Of a stretch of DNA of 64,000 nt, positions 1 through 11,246 are shown piece by piece. How positions within the stretch are numbered: position 1 is the stretch's first letter; each line of letters opens with the position of its first letter. Made by a program: the position numbers and the translations under genes. Origin of the DNA: Norana najaformis (Eukaryota > Annelida > Clitellata > Crassiclitellata > Hormogastridae); the NCBI GenBank assembly GCA_964023275.1, contig OZ029927.1:23264980-23328979 (forward strand), read 5' to 3'. Below the pieces are notes generated by a model. It searched no databases. It was not told the origin of the DNA and saw nothing but the letters and a program-made list of their open reading frames with translations.

Positions 1-68
1 CCTGGCGACTGACTATCCGCGCCTCCGATTCGCATTTCGGTGTGACTTTGTGCGCGTTACAAATTTTC

Positions 69-102
<34 letters not shown>

Positions 103-847
103 ATATGCCTTAAAAGATCATGCGTTGGAAAGTTGAAATCGCCTATACCTATATTGCAGATTAGCATACGATCGCGTGTTATATATTTTCAACTGGACTT
201 GTCCATGCATGAATTATTTGTATAAGGGAGGCATGTCCGGACTTATTCAAACAAGATTCGAATGTATAGACATATTGTAAAATATCACCGTGTCAGTACA
301 GTCAGTTGAATGAAAGTTATTGTAAACTATGTGAAGAATAATTGGGGAAAGTGTGCATTTATATATGATAGCTGACGTTTCTGGAAACAATGAATTTAAT
401 TCAAATAGCTAAGAAAGCAACACTTTTATTTAGAAATAAGCCACGTTGCTTCGTACACGACATTAGAAGGAGCGTTAAGGAATTGAAGTGCAGCCTGAGA
501 GATTTGTGCAGTAACAATTTCAGTTGCTGGTTATATATACCTGTAGGATACTTAAGTCATTTTTGTAGTTATCGTTTGCGTATAGCATATATGCAGGATA
601 CATTTGCTTAGCATATATAATTAAAGGCTACTTACTTTTGGTCCATTTCAATTCAAGCCGATGCACGACATTTCATGGGTTCTGTTTGTTTGATCAATAG
701 ATTGATCTGGCCGATTGAAGCCAGTGATAAGTGGATATTTCCAACTTTCTGGTGTGTTGCTCGTTTTGTACCCAAGTAGCAGATTATATGTTGCAACAAC
801 TAATGTCCACATCTCAGATATTTAAAAAACCATTTTGCTTGATCTAG
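1..847 (+). other. Intron of receptor copy 1, upstream of its HormR exon
   Basis: No coding exon is seen here. The stretch aligns by eye with about 15650-16352 of copy 2 and 51830-52569 of copy 3, which is the intron between the two HormR exons. An (AAT)n microsatellite lies at about 69-100. The Ig and signal-peptide exons expected for copy 1 would lie upstream of the window. A short stretch near 715-770 reads like a Trp/Cys motif but has no consistent splice sites in the three copies. Confidence 0.75.
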
Positions 848-954
848 GATTCTGTTCAAGAAAATGTTTTCTGAACAACGATGGCATCGCCGTTTAGTCT
901 CAACCGAACTACAACAGTTGTTTTGACAAGGAATATAGGGAATAACTAGAAAGG
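848..954 (+). pseudogene. HormR second-half exon with two stops
   Basis: This 107-bp exon aligns codon for codon with 16353-16459 and 52570-52676, including the SRKC motif and the closing NSC..KEY. The conserved Trp codon (TGG in the other two copies) is TAG here, and a Leu codon near the end is TAA. The acceptor (CTAG) and donor (gtaaat) remain intact. Confidence 0.88.
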
Positions 955-1633
955 GTAAATACAAGACCCATCATTCCTTTTTATAGACACATTATAATGT
1001 ATAAAAAGATTTTACAAGATAACTCATTTTGGATAGAATGTCTCCCTTACATGCTTGTCTAGCTGTTGATTAAAAACAAGAATGTAGGCTTATGTTAGAC
1101 GAAGTTGAAATGAATGACGGAATGAATTCATAGATTTAGAGCGCAATTGTAGTTCGAGCAGGGCTTTCCGCTTTTCCATTATTAATAATGTAAATAGGAG
1201 TTTTTCCTTTGCTGAAAGACGCGCCTCGTGCTATGATATACTAAAATCAACTTTGGACTGTCATTGAGGCGCTCAGGCCTCTAAAATACTCTCAGACCAA
1301 CGATGCCCTATTTATAGCTCAGCGAGTCAATAAATCTTAAGTACTTTAAGTCTGCTCAAGGCAGAACCCGATGCATATTGTCAGTAGATTGAGGGTCAGA
1401 ATCACTGTTGTTCGAGGTAACGGCAGACAATGTTAGTTTTTTCCCAGTTGAGAAAAACTGAATTAGCGTCTTATATATAACTATCTTCACAATTAACCTA
1501 GCTTTGGCTGATATTCAGCCAATCGCATGCACCTTTTCTTTTACATATGTTTTCCAACTGATGGCTACAACTGTTATGGATCACTTAAAGCCCTTGTTCA
1601 ATTTACCAATGTCTCTCTGCGCACTGACACCAA

Positions 1634-1640
1634 ACTTTTC
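1634..1640. other. Deletion junction, about 10 kb lost relative to copy 2
   Basis: Left of this point the sequence follows the intron before GAIN exon 1 (about 17290 in copy 2, 53395 in copy 3). Right of it the sequence follows a LINE fragment at about 27345 in copy 2, upstream of the TM5 exon. The exact breakpoint is uncertain by several bases because both sides have diverged. Confidence 0.78.
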
Positions 1641-1795
1641 ACATGCTGCTACACATCTGTCGAATTCTCTCCCATCAACTTTGATCGACCCTTGCCTTGC
1701 TCTTATTTCCCTTCGCAAACAATTCGTAAACAGCTAATCTTCTTTCCATCCACCCCCGTTTTTGAGGTGAATTGTAAGTTAGCGCGATATAAGTA
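1636..1795 (+). repeat. 3' end of a CR1/L2-type LINE fragment
   Basis: It is homologous to 27345-27505 of copy 2, where the translation shows the WNSLP-type motif of LINE C-termini. The right end runs into AAT-type microsatellite at 1807-1870. The copy 1 deletion ends inside this fragment. Confidence 0.6.
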
Positions 1796-2032
1796 TCTGA
1801 CTGATAATTATAATAATAATAATAATATTAATATTAATATAATAATAACAAAATTATTATTATTATTAATACATTCATATATACATATAGTTTGAAAAGT
1901 GATTTTTCTAAATTCAAACTAAACCTTTTGTTACTCGGTTAAATCTGGCCAAACACACTATCGTTTATAATCTGTTACAAGTGACAATTATTGCTACTAT
2001 GAAATTCATTTGCTGGATTTATATTTAAACAG

Positions 2033-3456
2033 GTAAACTTCGTCATTCTAGCAATCGTTCTCATACGGATGTGCCAGAGAAGAGCCTTCTTGGCTAAAAA
2101 CAAGGAGAAGAGAGACGAGATGCGGTAAGCATCACCGTTGCAAAATGAAATTTTTTATATCCCCTTGAATTTCAAAATTATTTTAAATTTTCAATTGAAA
2201 TCGTGAAGAAATCTTAAATTCCGTTGGAGACGCCAGGTTGAATTTCGAAAGGTCAGTGAAACCGAAAGTTAGACTGTATAGTATATTTGTCTGCATACAC
2301 TTCTGCCTTGTATTGCGATTAGCCTACCTGGTGATTAAGAAAAACTCAACTTGTAGCGTCTAACTATGCTCTGTAATTTTATCATGTGTTGTTAAAGAGC
2401 GACGCTTTGGAATATGTCGGTTACTTGTCCAGTGCTTGGTCTTGGCTGGTTGTTTGGCGTTTTATCCGTTGTCTTTAGTTCCGTTGTCTTCCAGTATCTG
2501 TTCGTCATCGCCAACTCTGTGCAGGTAAGAACGCTTTTGTCACACTTTCTTTTAACATATATGTAATCGATATTTTATATCAAGGAGTGCATGTGCTATC
2601 CTGAAACTCAGTGTATTTGAGAGGGTTTTTAGGGCGCCAGTTAAATGTTCAGATGTTTGCATAAATGCATGTATGCCTGCAAGCATGAATAAATGCATCA
2701 ATATTGACCTATCGTTATAAACTAAATGTATTTAACGCTCCAAACTATGTCACACGATTTCAAACGACGCGCCAAGCCTTACGACAAAATATCTTCGTAT
2801 TTGCAGAAACTAGTTCTATGGCGCTACATCAGTATAAAAATCTAACTGTGTATATGTTCCATTGTATGTTATATGACATCGAACTAACCCATCGGTAGCC
2901 GTTTGGTTAGAGCATTTGGCTTGTTAGGTGGAGTGTACGGGTCCAAGTCTCCTCGAGTCGATTATTATGTAGGGATCTTGAACAAATTCTTCACTCACAA
3001 CTGCTCAGCGCTATCTACTGATGCTCCGTCATCAGACTGTGACGCCTAATACAGTTTGTAATTGCATAAATTATAGTAAATAAATTTTCAATTGCGCCAG
3101 TGCTACATGTAGTTCTATTTCTAATCTTCAATCTAAAATGTTGAAGATCTATCCGTGCAATAGTAAAGCCAATTTATTTTTAGTGGTTAGCTGTTTCTAT
3201 GTGTTCCTGATGACCCTGTCCACTTCGCTGAGCTTCTGATACCCTTATCTCTTAAAAGAAACGGCCTCTTAGGGAGTCCTCTGCTTTTCCCTCATCATTA
3301 TTCCTTGTGTTTCGAAGTAGCAATGCAGTAAAACAACCAAGTGCAGTTCATGAATGTTCAGAGAAGAAGTGTAGATTCAGTTTAACCTCAGGGTGAGATT
3401 TCTTGTTTTTTCAGGGACTGCTCATTTTTACCTTCCATGCTCTTTTCCATAACAAG
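2033..3456 (+). pseudogene. Copy 1 exons for TM5 to TM7
   Basis: There are three exons: 2033-2124 ([14 protein letters not shown], end of TM5 and third intracellular loop), 2398-2524 (GLGWLFGVL in TM6, then [12 protein letters not shown] in TM7) and 3415-3456 ([14 protein letters not shown]). Frame and splice sites are intact and nearly identical to copy 2. These motifs are the usual family B2 TM6 and TM7 signatures. They have no matching TM1-TM4 in this copy. Confidence 0.88.
2893..3060 (+). repeat. SINE A (tRNA-like head), copy A1
   Basis: The head resembles a tRNA: an A-box-like GTAGCCGTTTGGTTAGAGC and a decayed B-box-like GGTCCAAGTC. The body and tail follow the same consensus as the other SINE A copies. 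It lies in the copy 1 TM7 intron, and the same site in copy 2 (29023) is also occupied, so the insertion predates the duplication. Confidence 0.68.
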
Positions 3457-3589
3457 GTAAGCGGATCTATTTCCAATATTACACTTTTAAGTAGGGTCAT
3501 TCATAATTTTCCATATAGACATGCACAGTTGACCAGTGACCGTAGTGATGTACACCGGCTTTAACTATAAACGCTGTTTAGAATTAATA

Positions 3590-4040
3590 TTAAAGGTAAT
3601 ACAAGATGCTTATACGGCTACATCGAGACTGAGAAGCTTCGTTCCGACAACGAAGCATCGGCAAACTCGAACGCAACGTTCCAGAATATCTTTGTAACAT
3701 CCTCAGTGAATCTGAAACTCATTAACTGAACTGGTGTGGGAAAATCTTAATGATTGATTTTATGTAATATTGTCTAATGACTGCTGTGGCACGGCTACAA
3801 TAATACACAGGCCATCAGTTGATGGTCGCTCCAAGCAAAAACTGTAGTTAATAAGCGGACATCGAGATCCAGGAATCCATAAGTAAGGCTACGGTGGGTA
3901 AGCAAGTTGAAACAGACGAATCTTAAGTTTACACTTGGGGATATTATTAGAGAACCGACGGAAAACATATAAACTGAACTGTGAACTCCAGTGCTTTGAA
4001 CCGGCTACAGAGGAAACCCGAACGTAGGAAAAGCGCGTAG
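3590..4040 (-). repeat. Repeat C, LINE/SINE-derived, copy 1 intron
   Basis: It shares a core (GGCTACGGTGGGTAAGCAAG and the following 80 or so bases) with 30740-31150, 44569-44940 and 46105-46470. On the minus strand the better copies read [18 protein letters not shown], so it is probably a retroelement 3' end. The boundaries are approximate. Confidence 0.45.
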
Positions 4041-4045
4041 TTCCC

Positions 4046-4275
4046 GCTTTTTGGCCCTTGAACAGTGGACAAATTCCAAGTTACCGGATATGGGACCAGC
4101 ACATCACACTACTTGCCTTTTACTTCCCAGATTCCGCCGGTTCCAAACTGAACTGCTTGGTGACAGAGGCACGCAGGCGCGAACAACTCGTTCAGGGTTG
4201 CTACACAAAATCCTCTAAGCAGACATCAATCCGCAAACTTTCGATTGCGAACTCGGTAACCGATGAGGCCAGGTG
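4046..4275 (-). repeat. SINE B, copy B1
   Basis: Homologous to 24978-25210 and 60083-60320. In the best copies the minus strand starts with a tRNA-like head containing a B box, GGTTCGACTCC. Here the head is degraded. The same intron of copy 2 has its equivalent at 31196-31415. Confidence 0.55.
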
Positions 4276-4316
4276 TTAAAAATGTATTTTAAAAGCATAA
4301 ATTAGGTGTTTTTCAG

Positions 4317-4544
4317 AAAATGAATGAGAAGATTTCCTATATCTACGCGAACTACATTTGCCGATGTCGTAATCCCGACTCCTCTCAGCTCATTTTGTCT
4401 CGAGATCCTTCGGAGACGTCACCGAAGCCTAGCTTCGGAGCAGGTACTGTGCAGTACTTTGAAAGAATTGGAGCTCAGGACTACAGCGCTTCAACACAGA
4501 ATACTAGCATCGGCGACTCTTCCACTCTGGATTCAACACATTAG
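4317..4544 (+). pseudogene. Copy 1 last exon, cytoplasmic tail
   Basis: The exon follows a TTTTTCAG acceptor and ends in TAG. It encodes 75 residues of Ser/Thr-rich, membrane-free tail starting KMNEKISY and ending TSIGDSSTLDSTH. Copy 2 has the same length and the same NPDSSQL and TQNTSI..DSSTLDS blocks. The middle third is the most divergent part. Confidence 0.82.
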
Positions 4545-7500
4545 AGGAACAAGAACTGCTATGAGGTCGGCGTCGCGGCAGAAGCGACAATGGTGAAAGA
4601 AAAGCCTGTGAACATTTACTTTATAATGCAGCGTTTCTTGCATTCATAAATTTGAATACTCCTTAAAAACTAAGCGCAGCGTACCATCGTATTCAGGAAC
4701 GCTGCTTCAAGTCAAGAGGTGTTGACCAGAGATACCATGTATAGAACAGAATGCGGTTGCCATACGACTAGAGAGAGATGGAGACAGAGGATCTGTACGG
4801 TTGATTGTGTTTACGTTGAGAGAAATGGGAAGGCGGCTGATTTGATGGATCAGAGTAAGGTATTTTAATAAGGTCAACCATTTAAATATTTCTAAATGGA
4901 AATTATGAAAAGTGAGGGCTTTCAGACAGAATGATGGTGTGAGCAAGAGTTGTGATGCAGAACTGGTTAATTGCGGAATTCGGATGAGAGATCGTTGCAG
5001 AGTTATATATGGCATACATGATTCTGATTATTGGCTTCATTCTATAGACATTCTATTTACCCATATTACTCATTACTCAGAATATTCTCTTTCTTTAATA
5101 TCTTTTAATATATATGATACTGATCCAAGTTTGTGTACCGTTTTGCTTTTATGTAATTAATAAGTCAAAAGGGGATTTTGTTCAATAATTTTCGTTCCTT
5201 CGGATTTCTAACGTGGCCACATCTGCGTTCCTGGGATCGTTTAACTCTTTCGCCGTCGTTTTGGAGTGTTTTGGACGGTTGTTAACGAAGTCTTGTGCGC
5301 CGCCTTTCGACTCTTTTGTCATATTAAGGTTTTTAGTTTGACAGCGTCGAGCTCAAGTGGGAGCTTAATAAATGCAGAAATGAATGAATAAATATAGTTG
5401 GAGTTTTTTATGGCTCTTTTAAGGAACTTCTGAAAGGCGCTGATAAAGATAATGCTCAGTTGACATAATTCTTAATAAATTAATTAGACATTTATGAATG
5501 CGAGAAACACTGTTTAGTATTTTTAAACTAGGGTTATCTGGCTGAATGTCGAAATGTGTAGAGGTTGCTGACTGATTTATAGGATGTTATGCAAAAAATA
5601 GCTTTAGTCGTAAAGGAGGCTCTTGATTTCCTGTCAATAGCTAATGTTTGCTATGTGTAGGTGCTTAGGCTTACAAGAAAGTTAATTATAATTAGTATAC
5701 TTATTATTGTACAATGTCTAATACTGTAAGTAGGTAACTAAATAACGCATTTGTTTGCAATAGAGGTAAGCTGTTCATGTATACCATTTGTGTATCTTCA
5801 GTTTTTGGAAGCTTTCTTTCAGATTGTTAAAATATATGTAGCCGTTAAAAGATTTTTTGTATTTAGTTTTTACATAGATCTTGCATAAATTTTTTATTTG
5901 TGAATGTGATTACGACCTTACTAACGATTATAATAGTTATTAGCAACCAACTTGTAATGCATTCTGTAACAGTAATATTTAACTACCCGGATTTTAGTGA
6001 GAACTTTCATTTCACCTAATTTTCAAACTTCTGTGTTGTTGTATAGGATTGTTCTTAATGAGCAATACAACTTTGTATAAAAGAAAAGTTCTACAAAGGT
6101 TGGTGACCACAACAATTGTTTTTGTTTAGGTTTTAGGCTTATCTGGCTTAGCCTCTGGTGTTTCGGCAATCTGATCTTGTAAGTTGTTAGATCCTTAATT
6201 ACTTCTACTGAACGTTTTTGACTTGGCACATTGCCCCATGTTCAGCTTTTAATAGAGTTTCAGTAGTATCTAGATTACAACTAAAATCTAACCTAACATT
6301 TGGGCTACTAAGGAACCTTTAAGTTAGGCCTACACTTTTCTTCTCCAACCGTCACTGACTAATAATTCTGTCAAACATCGAAAGAAATTTTATATCGCCA
6401 TATTATTATTAATATTATTATTATTATTAGAAATTAATGTTAATCCGATATTATTTTAACTTTCGAATATAAGATACGTTTACCACTGGTACTGTAGTGA
6501 CGTTCATTATTATGGATAACAAAATTTATCAGATAATGCTTTGTGGTTTTAATAAACTGAGAATATAAAACATGTTTTAATAAAATATATTTATATGTGT
6601 TTTTTTGTTCAAAGTCTAACAAATTGAAACGCAGATCAAGTGAGGATTTTTGTTAAATTATCACTTTCTCAATCGTAATGATAACGTGGAAGAAAAAGAA
6701 GATTCCTCCGCTTAGCTAATCCCGAGATGTGACATTGAGACTTGATTTTTCTTAACCTCGGCATATGAGGGCAGGTGGCCAGTCTTCTCACTCGGCACTT
6801 GATCTTCTCTTCAAACCTATAATGAACAGCCGATGTGCTCATTTTATTGGGGACACTTGTATTATTGTTACACTTCTTTGTCTTTCTGCCTATGGGTGAT
6901 TTGGCCTGTCAGCCCTACAGGCTAACCATAGGCCATTGTGACCCACCATAATAATTGCAAACAATTTACACGCAATATCATATACTGTTTAGCAAGTATT
7001 ATAGCCGGTACAATGTGCACATCCGACTGCATGCATGCGCTGACTAATGAGCCCATAGATGGTGGTTCTTCTGGGTGAGTTTATACGCAGCGGATTACTT
7101 TTCAAATGCTTTCAATTAGGACCGACCATATTAATTTCGCACGCCGTTTCAATTATACAGTTCAAATTTGGACAAACTAAATTCTTCGTAATGACCCAGC
7201 TAGAGAGAGAATTCTTAAACATTTGTGACCAAAGAGCTGAGTCAGCTTGTTGTTTAAAGACGTTCAAATTTTCCAGGGGCTCTCATGCTGGAAGCGCCTG
7301 TGAGTTGTTTGTTCTGTAAGAACCACTATATAAGTTATCAAATACCATAAAACATAATACAAAGAAAATTTGTCATTGCATCGCTGGCTAGAAGTTAGTT
7401 ACAATAATCAAGACTATTTAAAACTATTGCATAGGCTAGCTATTCCAAGGAAGTATGAAGCATAATAGCTGAATAGTAATTAGCTGGTCTGGCCAACTAT

Positions 7501-7827
7501 CGATTTGAACAATAACGAGCATATTTACATAATTATTTACTTCTTCTAAACCACTTTAGTAAAGCGTTTATCAGTTAATGCATTGAATAGTTAAGTAGTT
7601 ATGCGTATCTAGGATGAACTGGGTGTTCAGTTTGCTAATTAAGTTAAAGTATCAGACGCGACTGAGTGGGTGGTTCAAGCATATTCTGCGTAGGCTAACA
7701 CATACGCGCAGCAATTATTGAACAGGAAATGCTGTTGAGCGACAGTAGCTGTTAGTAGATGACATTTCAAATCACGAAGTATTACTAATACAGAGTCAGT
7801 CTTTGACACATCTGAATACTAAAACAG
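4545..7827. other. Spacer 1, proximal part
   Basis: No gene is recognised. The stretch aligns by eye with 31688-37718 of spacer 2, apart from the spacer 2 insertions. It holds a SINE-like tail (about 5350-5395, AATAAATGCAG) and TTA microsatellite (about 6403-6428). The short open frames here are not supported by any family resemblance. Confidence 0.6.
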
Positions 7828-7932
7828 CTAAAATTGAGTATCAAAAGGAGAATGTAGGTGAGTTTCTCAATATTTCATTGTCGATATCTGGTAGACCACC
7901 TCAGAACTATAAGACACTTTCCGATCTCTACG
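7828..7932 (+). other. Exon-like open segment, phase 1-1, possibly a half Ig domain
   Basis: An AACAG acceptor precedes and a gtaaga donor follows a segment that stays open for 34 full codons and starts and ends in phase 1, the same phase as every Ig exon in this array. The peptide contains NVGEFLNISLSISG and RPP, which faintly recalls an Ig strand B to C region but lacks the Cys and Trp. The copy in spacer 2 (37719-37822) has lost one base. It lies downstream of the copy 1 tail and upstream of both copy 2 first exons, so its host transcript is unknown. It could be a decayed exon. Confidence 0.3.
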
Positions 7933-7949
7933 GTAAGATGTCTGAATAG

Positions 7950-8510
7950 TTTTATTTTTTTATTTATGTATGTATCCAGGCACTTGTATAGCGCGTTTTA
8001 AGAAACTCACAAAGGCGCTGCAGGGTGGCTTTCGAAGATTACCGAAAAGATGCGTCTTAAGACGAGCCGAGAATGTTTCCTGAGATGCTGAGGCGGCGAG
8101 AGATCGAATTCTGGGGGCAGACTGTTCCAAAGAAGCGGTCCCACACAGGAAAAAGCACGATTTGGCCGTACCATCGTGCAGGAGCGCGGAACTGTGAGCT
8201 GGCCACGAGCAGCAGAGCGCAGCCTTTGACGACCCGGTCGGCTCGCAACAGGTATGAGAAGCTCTCTGATGTATTCTGGAGCCGAACCAGCAATCGAAAT
8301 CCTGTCTGTTAGAAGTATTTTGAACTGGATTCTCTTCTCGATCGGAAGCCAGTGAAGAGTATCGCGCATATAGGTTGAGATGTGCGAGAATTTAGGCAGG
8401 TTGGCCAAGATCCTGGCCCCGCAGTTGAGGACCGACTGCAGCTGGCGAATTCGGAACTTTGGCAGGCCTGCTAGGACTGAGTTGCAATAGTCCAAGCGCG
8501 TCATGATGAA
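7950..8510 (-). mobile_element. CR1/L2-type LINE, C-terminal fragment
   Basis: The minus strand from 8504 to 8007 encodes 165 residues with the usual end of CR1/L2-type reverse transcriptase proteins: RLDYCNSVLAGLP, then [17 protein letters not shown], then GPLLWNSLP. The catalytic YADD region is absent, so it is a 5'-truncated copy. Spacer 2 has no insert at the corresponding place, so it arrived after the duplication. The frame is intact to its stop. Confidence 0.85.
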
Positions 8511-8927
8511 AGATGATTATCCATTACTGTTAACTTTAGGTAAATGAGATATTAGCGTTGCTATTCGATGTAAGTCTATCGCCTACCGGATATCGCCAAC
8601 ACTCAATCAAAACGCCGTTACCACTTAAGTGATCTAGATACGTTTCTTCTTATTGCTCTTCCCTACAATAGATACACCGTTATTGGATGAGAATGACCTT
8701 TTGACCTGTTCTCATTCGACTTGACCATACGGCATTGATATGTCAAAGAGTGTATAATATGATTAGGTAACTTTCTGGTTAGCCCTGCATTTTCATTGAT
8801 TCCTGACAGACCGATCAGATATGTATACATCTATATAAACTATACCAGAGTTGGATTTTAAAATAGGGTTTTCTATTGAAACACAATATCAAGAAGACTG
8901 ATTTCTGTGCAGACAATAAGCTGGGAA

Positions 8928-8994
8928 ATGAAAGTTAACATTGTTATTCACAACTTGGTTTGCCTTTGTTTATTCATTTTCACTCAAATCGATG
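8928..8994 (+). CDS. Candidate alternative first exon with signal peptide
   Basis: An ATG opens 22 codons of a typical signal peptide (MKVNIV, then a hydrophobic core LVCLCLFIF, then TQID) and ends at a strong donor, G|gtaagt, in phase 1. That is the same exit phase as the main first exon at 11177, so either could splice to the Ig1 exon at 11912. The equivalent in front of copy 3 (39320-39386) has the same length but has lost the ATG and the GT. No promoter is shown. It could instead belong to an unrecognised gene. Confidence 0.45.
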
Positions 8995-11176
8995 GTAAGT
9001 AGCCAAGATATCCTGGAAACTATGTAACCGTAATAAGATTATTTGTGTTAAATTATTGTTATGCCTGATCCCATTTGATGTTATAAGAAATTGTGTATCA
9101 TGTCATGCAATGCTAGACATGTAGCCAAACATTAATCGATATGGTTTCCCAGCAAAAGTATAAGGGAGGCTTTAGCAATGTAAAATCCATCCGATCTCTT
9201 TAATATAGAGGCACACGAGTTAAATGCTTTATGGAATTGTCTTTATCGCTCGGCAGAAACAGTCGTATATTTTGCAATAAATGCTCGATTTGATGTCCTA
9301 GAAACTCAATGTTCCGCTCTCAAGGACTCAATCATATCTACTTCCGGCTATAGCCTATTGCAGATACGTTACACTTTTTTAGAATTTAGTTTTAAGTGAA
9401 AAAAATGGTTTGATTTAGCGAAAAAAGCCAAAAACGTTTTTAATAAATTTGCTGCAAGAGGCGAGGAGTTTATGGAATTAGGTCAGAGTAATAATAAGGC
9501 CTGACTTCGTCGCGATTGTGGAAGAGAAAAATCTGTTGGAAGAAAATAGCAAAGTAGGCAGACTGCTTGCTGTCACAAAAATAAATATAATATAAACGAT
9601 AGATTGCAGACATGCAGAGCCCCATCGACGGATTCTCAACAAGAGCTATTTAGCAGACACCATGTTCAGAATTTCTGGACCACGTAGCGAGGCTTGCAAA
9701 ATACGAACCCCAACGTCAAATGCAGTCCCTCGTAGATGCTAGAAGGCACTGCGACCCGACATCCCTCAGCCTCCTGGTCTGTGATGGACGACATTATTCA
9801 GAAGTCGGCCAATTGGACGCAGAGTATCTCCGCAGTAGTACGTTCAACACGAATCCAAGAATTCTCTTGGCCTTTCCAACTGGAACTCAACACTGTCCAA
9901 TTATAATCTGACTCACTTCAGGGCTGAGAAGTCATATGGCGGTGCATGAAACTTCAATAACAGACGTCGGAAATCCGTCTACAGAAATTAAAAACGGAGT
10001 CAAAAGAGAAAACCCATACTGGGTCATATTAGTAGGCAGAGAAACATAAATTATGGAGCAAAATCCGCCCACAACCAACTGAGTGATTAAACACGACATT
10101 CTAGACAAACAGGCTGACATTTTGGTCACGTGCATACATAGATGTGGACATACTGTATATATATAGATTCATGCAGGAGAGCTGCTCAGGTTACCGATGC
10201 AAAAACGCATTGATTTTCATATCCAAATGCTCATGCATAATTGTCTTGCAAGTTCACATTATCTCTAGGAGTTAGGGCTATGTGGCGTAATCTTATCCAT
10301 TATCAGCCGTAGATCCCATCGTTATGCTACGACAGTTGAGCCCCTCGGTCCCAACGTTCAAAGAGCAGCATAAAAATCTTCGCTGTACTTGGTCCAACCT
10401 ATCTCAAATAAGTTGCTAGGCAACTTATTTCTGATAGCCTATCTCGTGAGTTGCCGTGCGATCTCCTCAGTTTGCCCCTTCTGCAGTCTCGTAGGCGCCT
10501 GAAGTTGTCTTATTTGACAGTGGTTTCATTGGTCTCGTTCGGGAGCGCCTCTGGTGAGTCTCTCTTGAAGAGGCGCTGTCTAAATCTTCCATTACACCGG
10601 CAGTTACAACAACATACTTATTACCTCTGATCAGTAGTGACCCACTGAGCTGAATACCTTTGACTGAATGACCTGTTGTTTGTTCAATGATCTGTTGGTT
10701 GAGTGGAAAGGATAACAAGTATAACAAGCAGATATCCAACAACCAAGCAGCTCTTTATACAGTATTATTTTTCGACAAGAAACTTGCAATTTCGCATAGT
10801 GCACCTGACTTCAATCCCCGAATGCACTGAATTCAATAGAATAAGAGAAGCTGTTTGAATTGGTATTTAAATCTGTAGACTAGATCTAAACCTTCGTTCT
10901 GTTAGCATAAATGGTGAAAACTGAATTCCCTGCTGCTGTTAACATCTTAAAGTCTTTCCTCAAAACAAGGAAGCGAATCTTTGACTCACGCAAATCGACC
11001 ATTAAAATTAGTCACATATTTTAGAAACGCATGATTTGAATAAAAACGGCAATTATTACATTTGTTTATTGTGTTTTATATTCAGACGGATAGCATTCTG
11101 TAACGATCATTCAAGCAAATTTGGACCGACACTTGTGTTTCCATATAAAGCCTCGAGATTCAAACAGGAGCAGAAA
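8995..11176. other. Spacer 1, distal part, upstream of copy 2
   Basis: No exon is recognised. The sequence follows 39387-41322 in front of copy 3, except for a private insert at about 9610-9858 that I cannot assign. The promoter of copy 2 should lie at its right end, but I see no convincing core element. Confidence 0.55.
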
Positions 11177-11246
11177 ATGACGATTTTCACAGCTATTTTC
11201 ATCAGTTTATTCGTTTTTAAACCAAGTTTTACTCAGACTACTCACA
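11177..11246 (+). CDS. Copy 2 first exon: signal peptide
   Basis: The ATG was chosen because it starts a compact signal peptide: MTIF, a hydrophobic run AIFISLFVF, then a likely cleavage region PSFTQ. Copy 3 conserves the same start (41323). The frame is open further upstream without an ATG, in both copies. The donor is gtaatt, weaker than the gtaagt of copy 3. Exit phase is 1. Confidence 0.82.

Larger units (their letters stand above)
848..4544 (+). pseudogene. Adhesion GPCR copy 1: truncated remnant
   Basis: This is the 3' part of a third receptor gene. The recognisable exons are HormR-b (848-954), TM5 end (2033-2124), TM6-TM7 (2398-2524), TM7 end (3415-3456) and tail (4317-4544), each bounded by AG and GT sites at the same phases as in copy 2. 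GAIN, GPS and TM1 to TM4 are missing: intron sequence from before the first GAIN exon runs directly into intron sequence from before the TM5 exon near 1634-1640. The HormR exon has in-frame stops TAG (895-897) and TAA (943-945). A transcript could splice HormR-b to TM5 in phase 0, but the stops and the lack of four helices mean no working receptor. The TM5-TM7 and tail exons are still open, so the decay looks recent. Confidence 0.88.

Noticed and set aside
715..775. A possible HormR exon reading KWIFP..FWC, also near 16225-16280 and 52440-52500
   Set aside because: No acceptor and donor pair is consistent in all three copies, copy 2 has TGA at the Trp position, and the exon 107 bp long just downstream (for example 52570-52676) supplies the expected HormR cysteines with good splice sites.
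2893..2960. tRNA gene, also at 13875, 20207, 29023 and 55832
   Set aside because: The heads keep A-box and B-box-like stretches but do not form a full cloverleaf, and each is followed by the same SINE body and tail.
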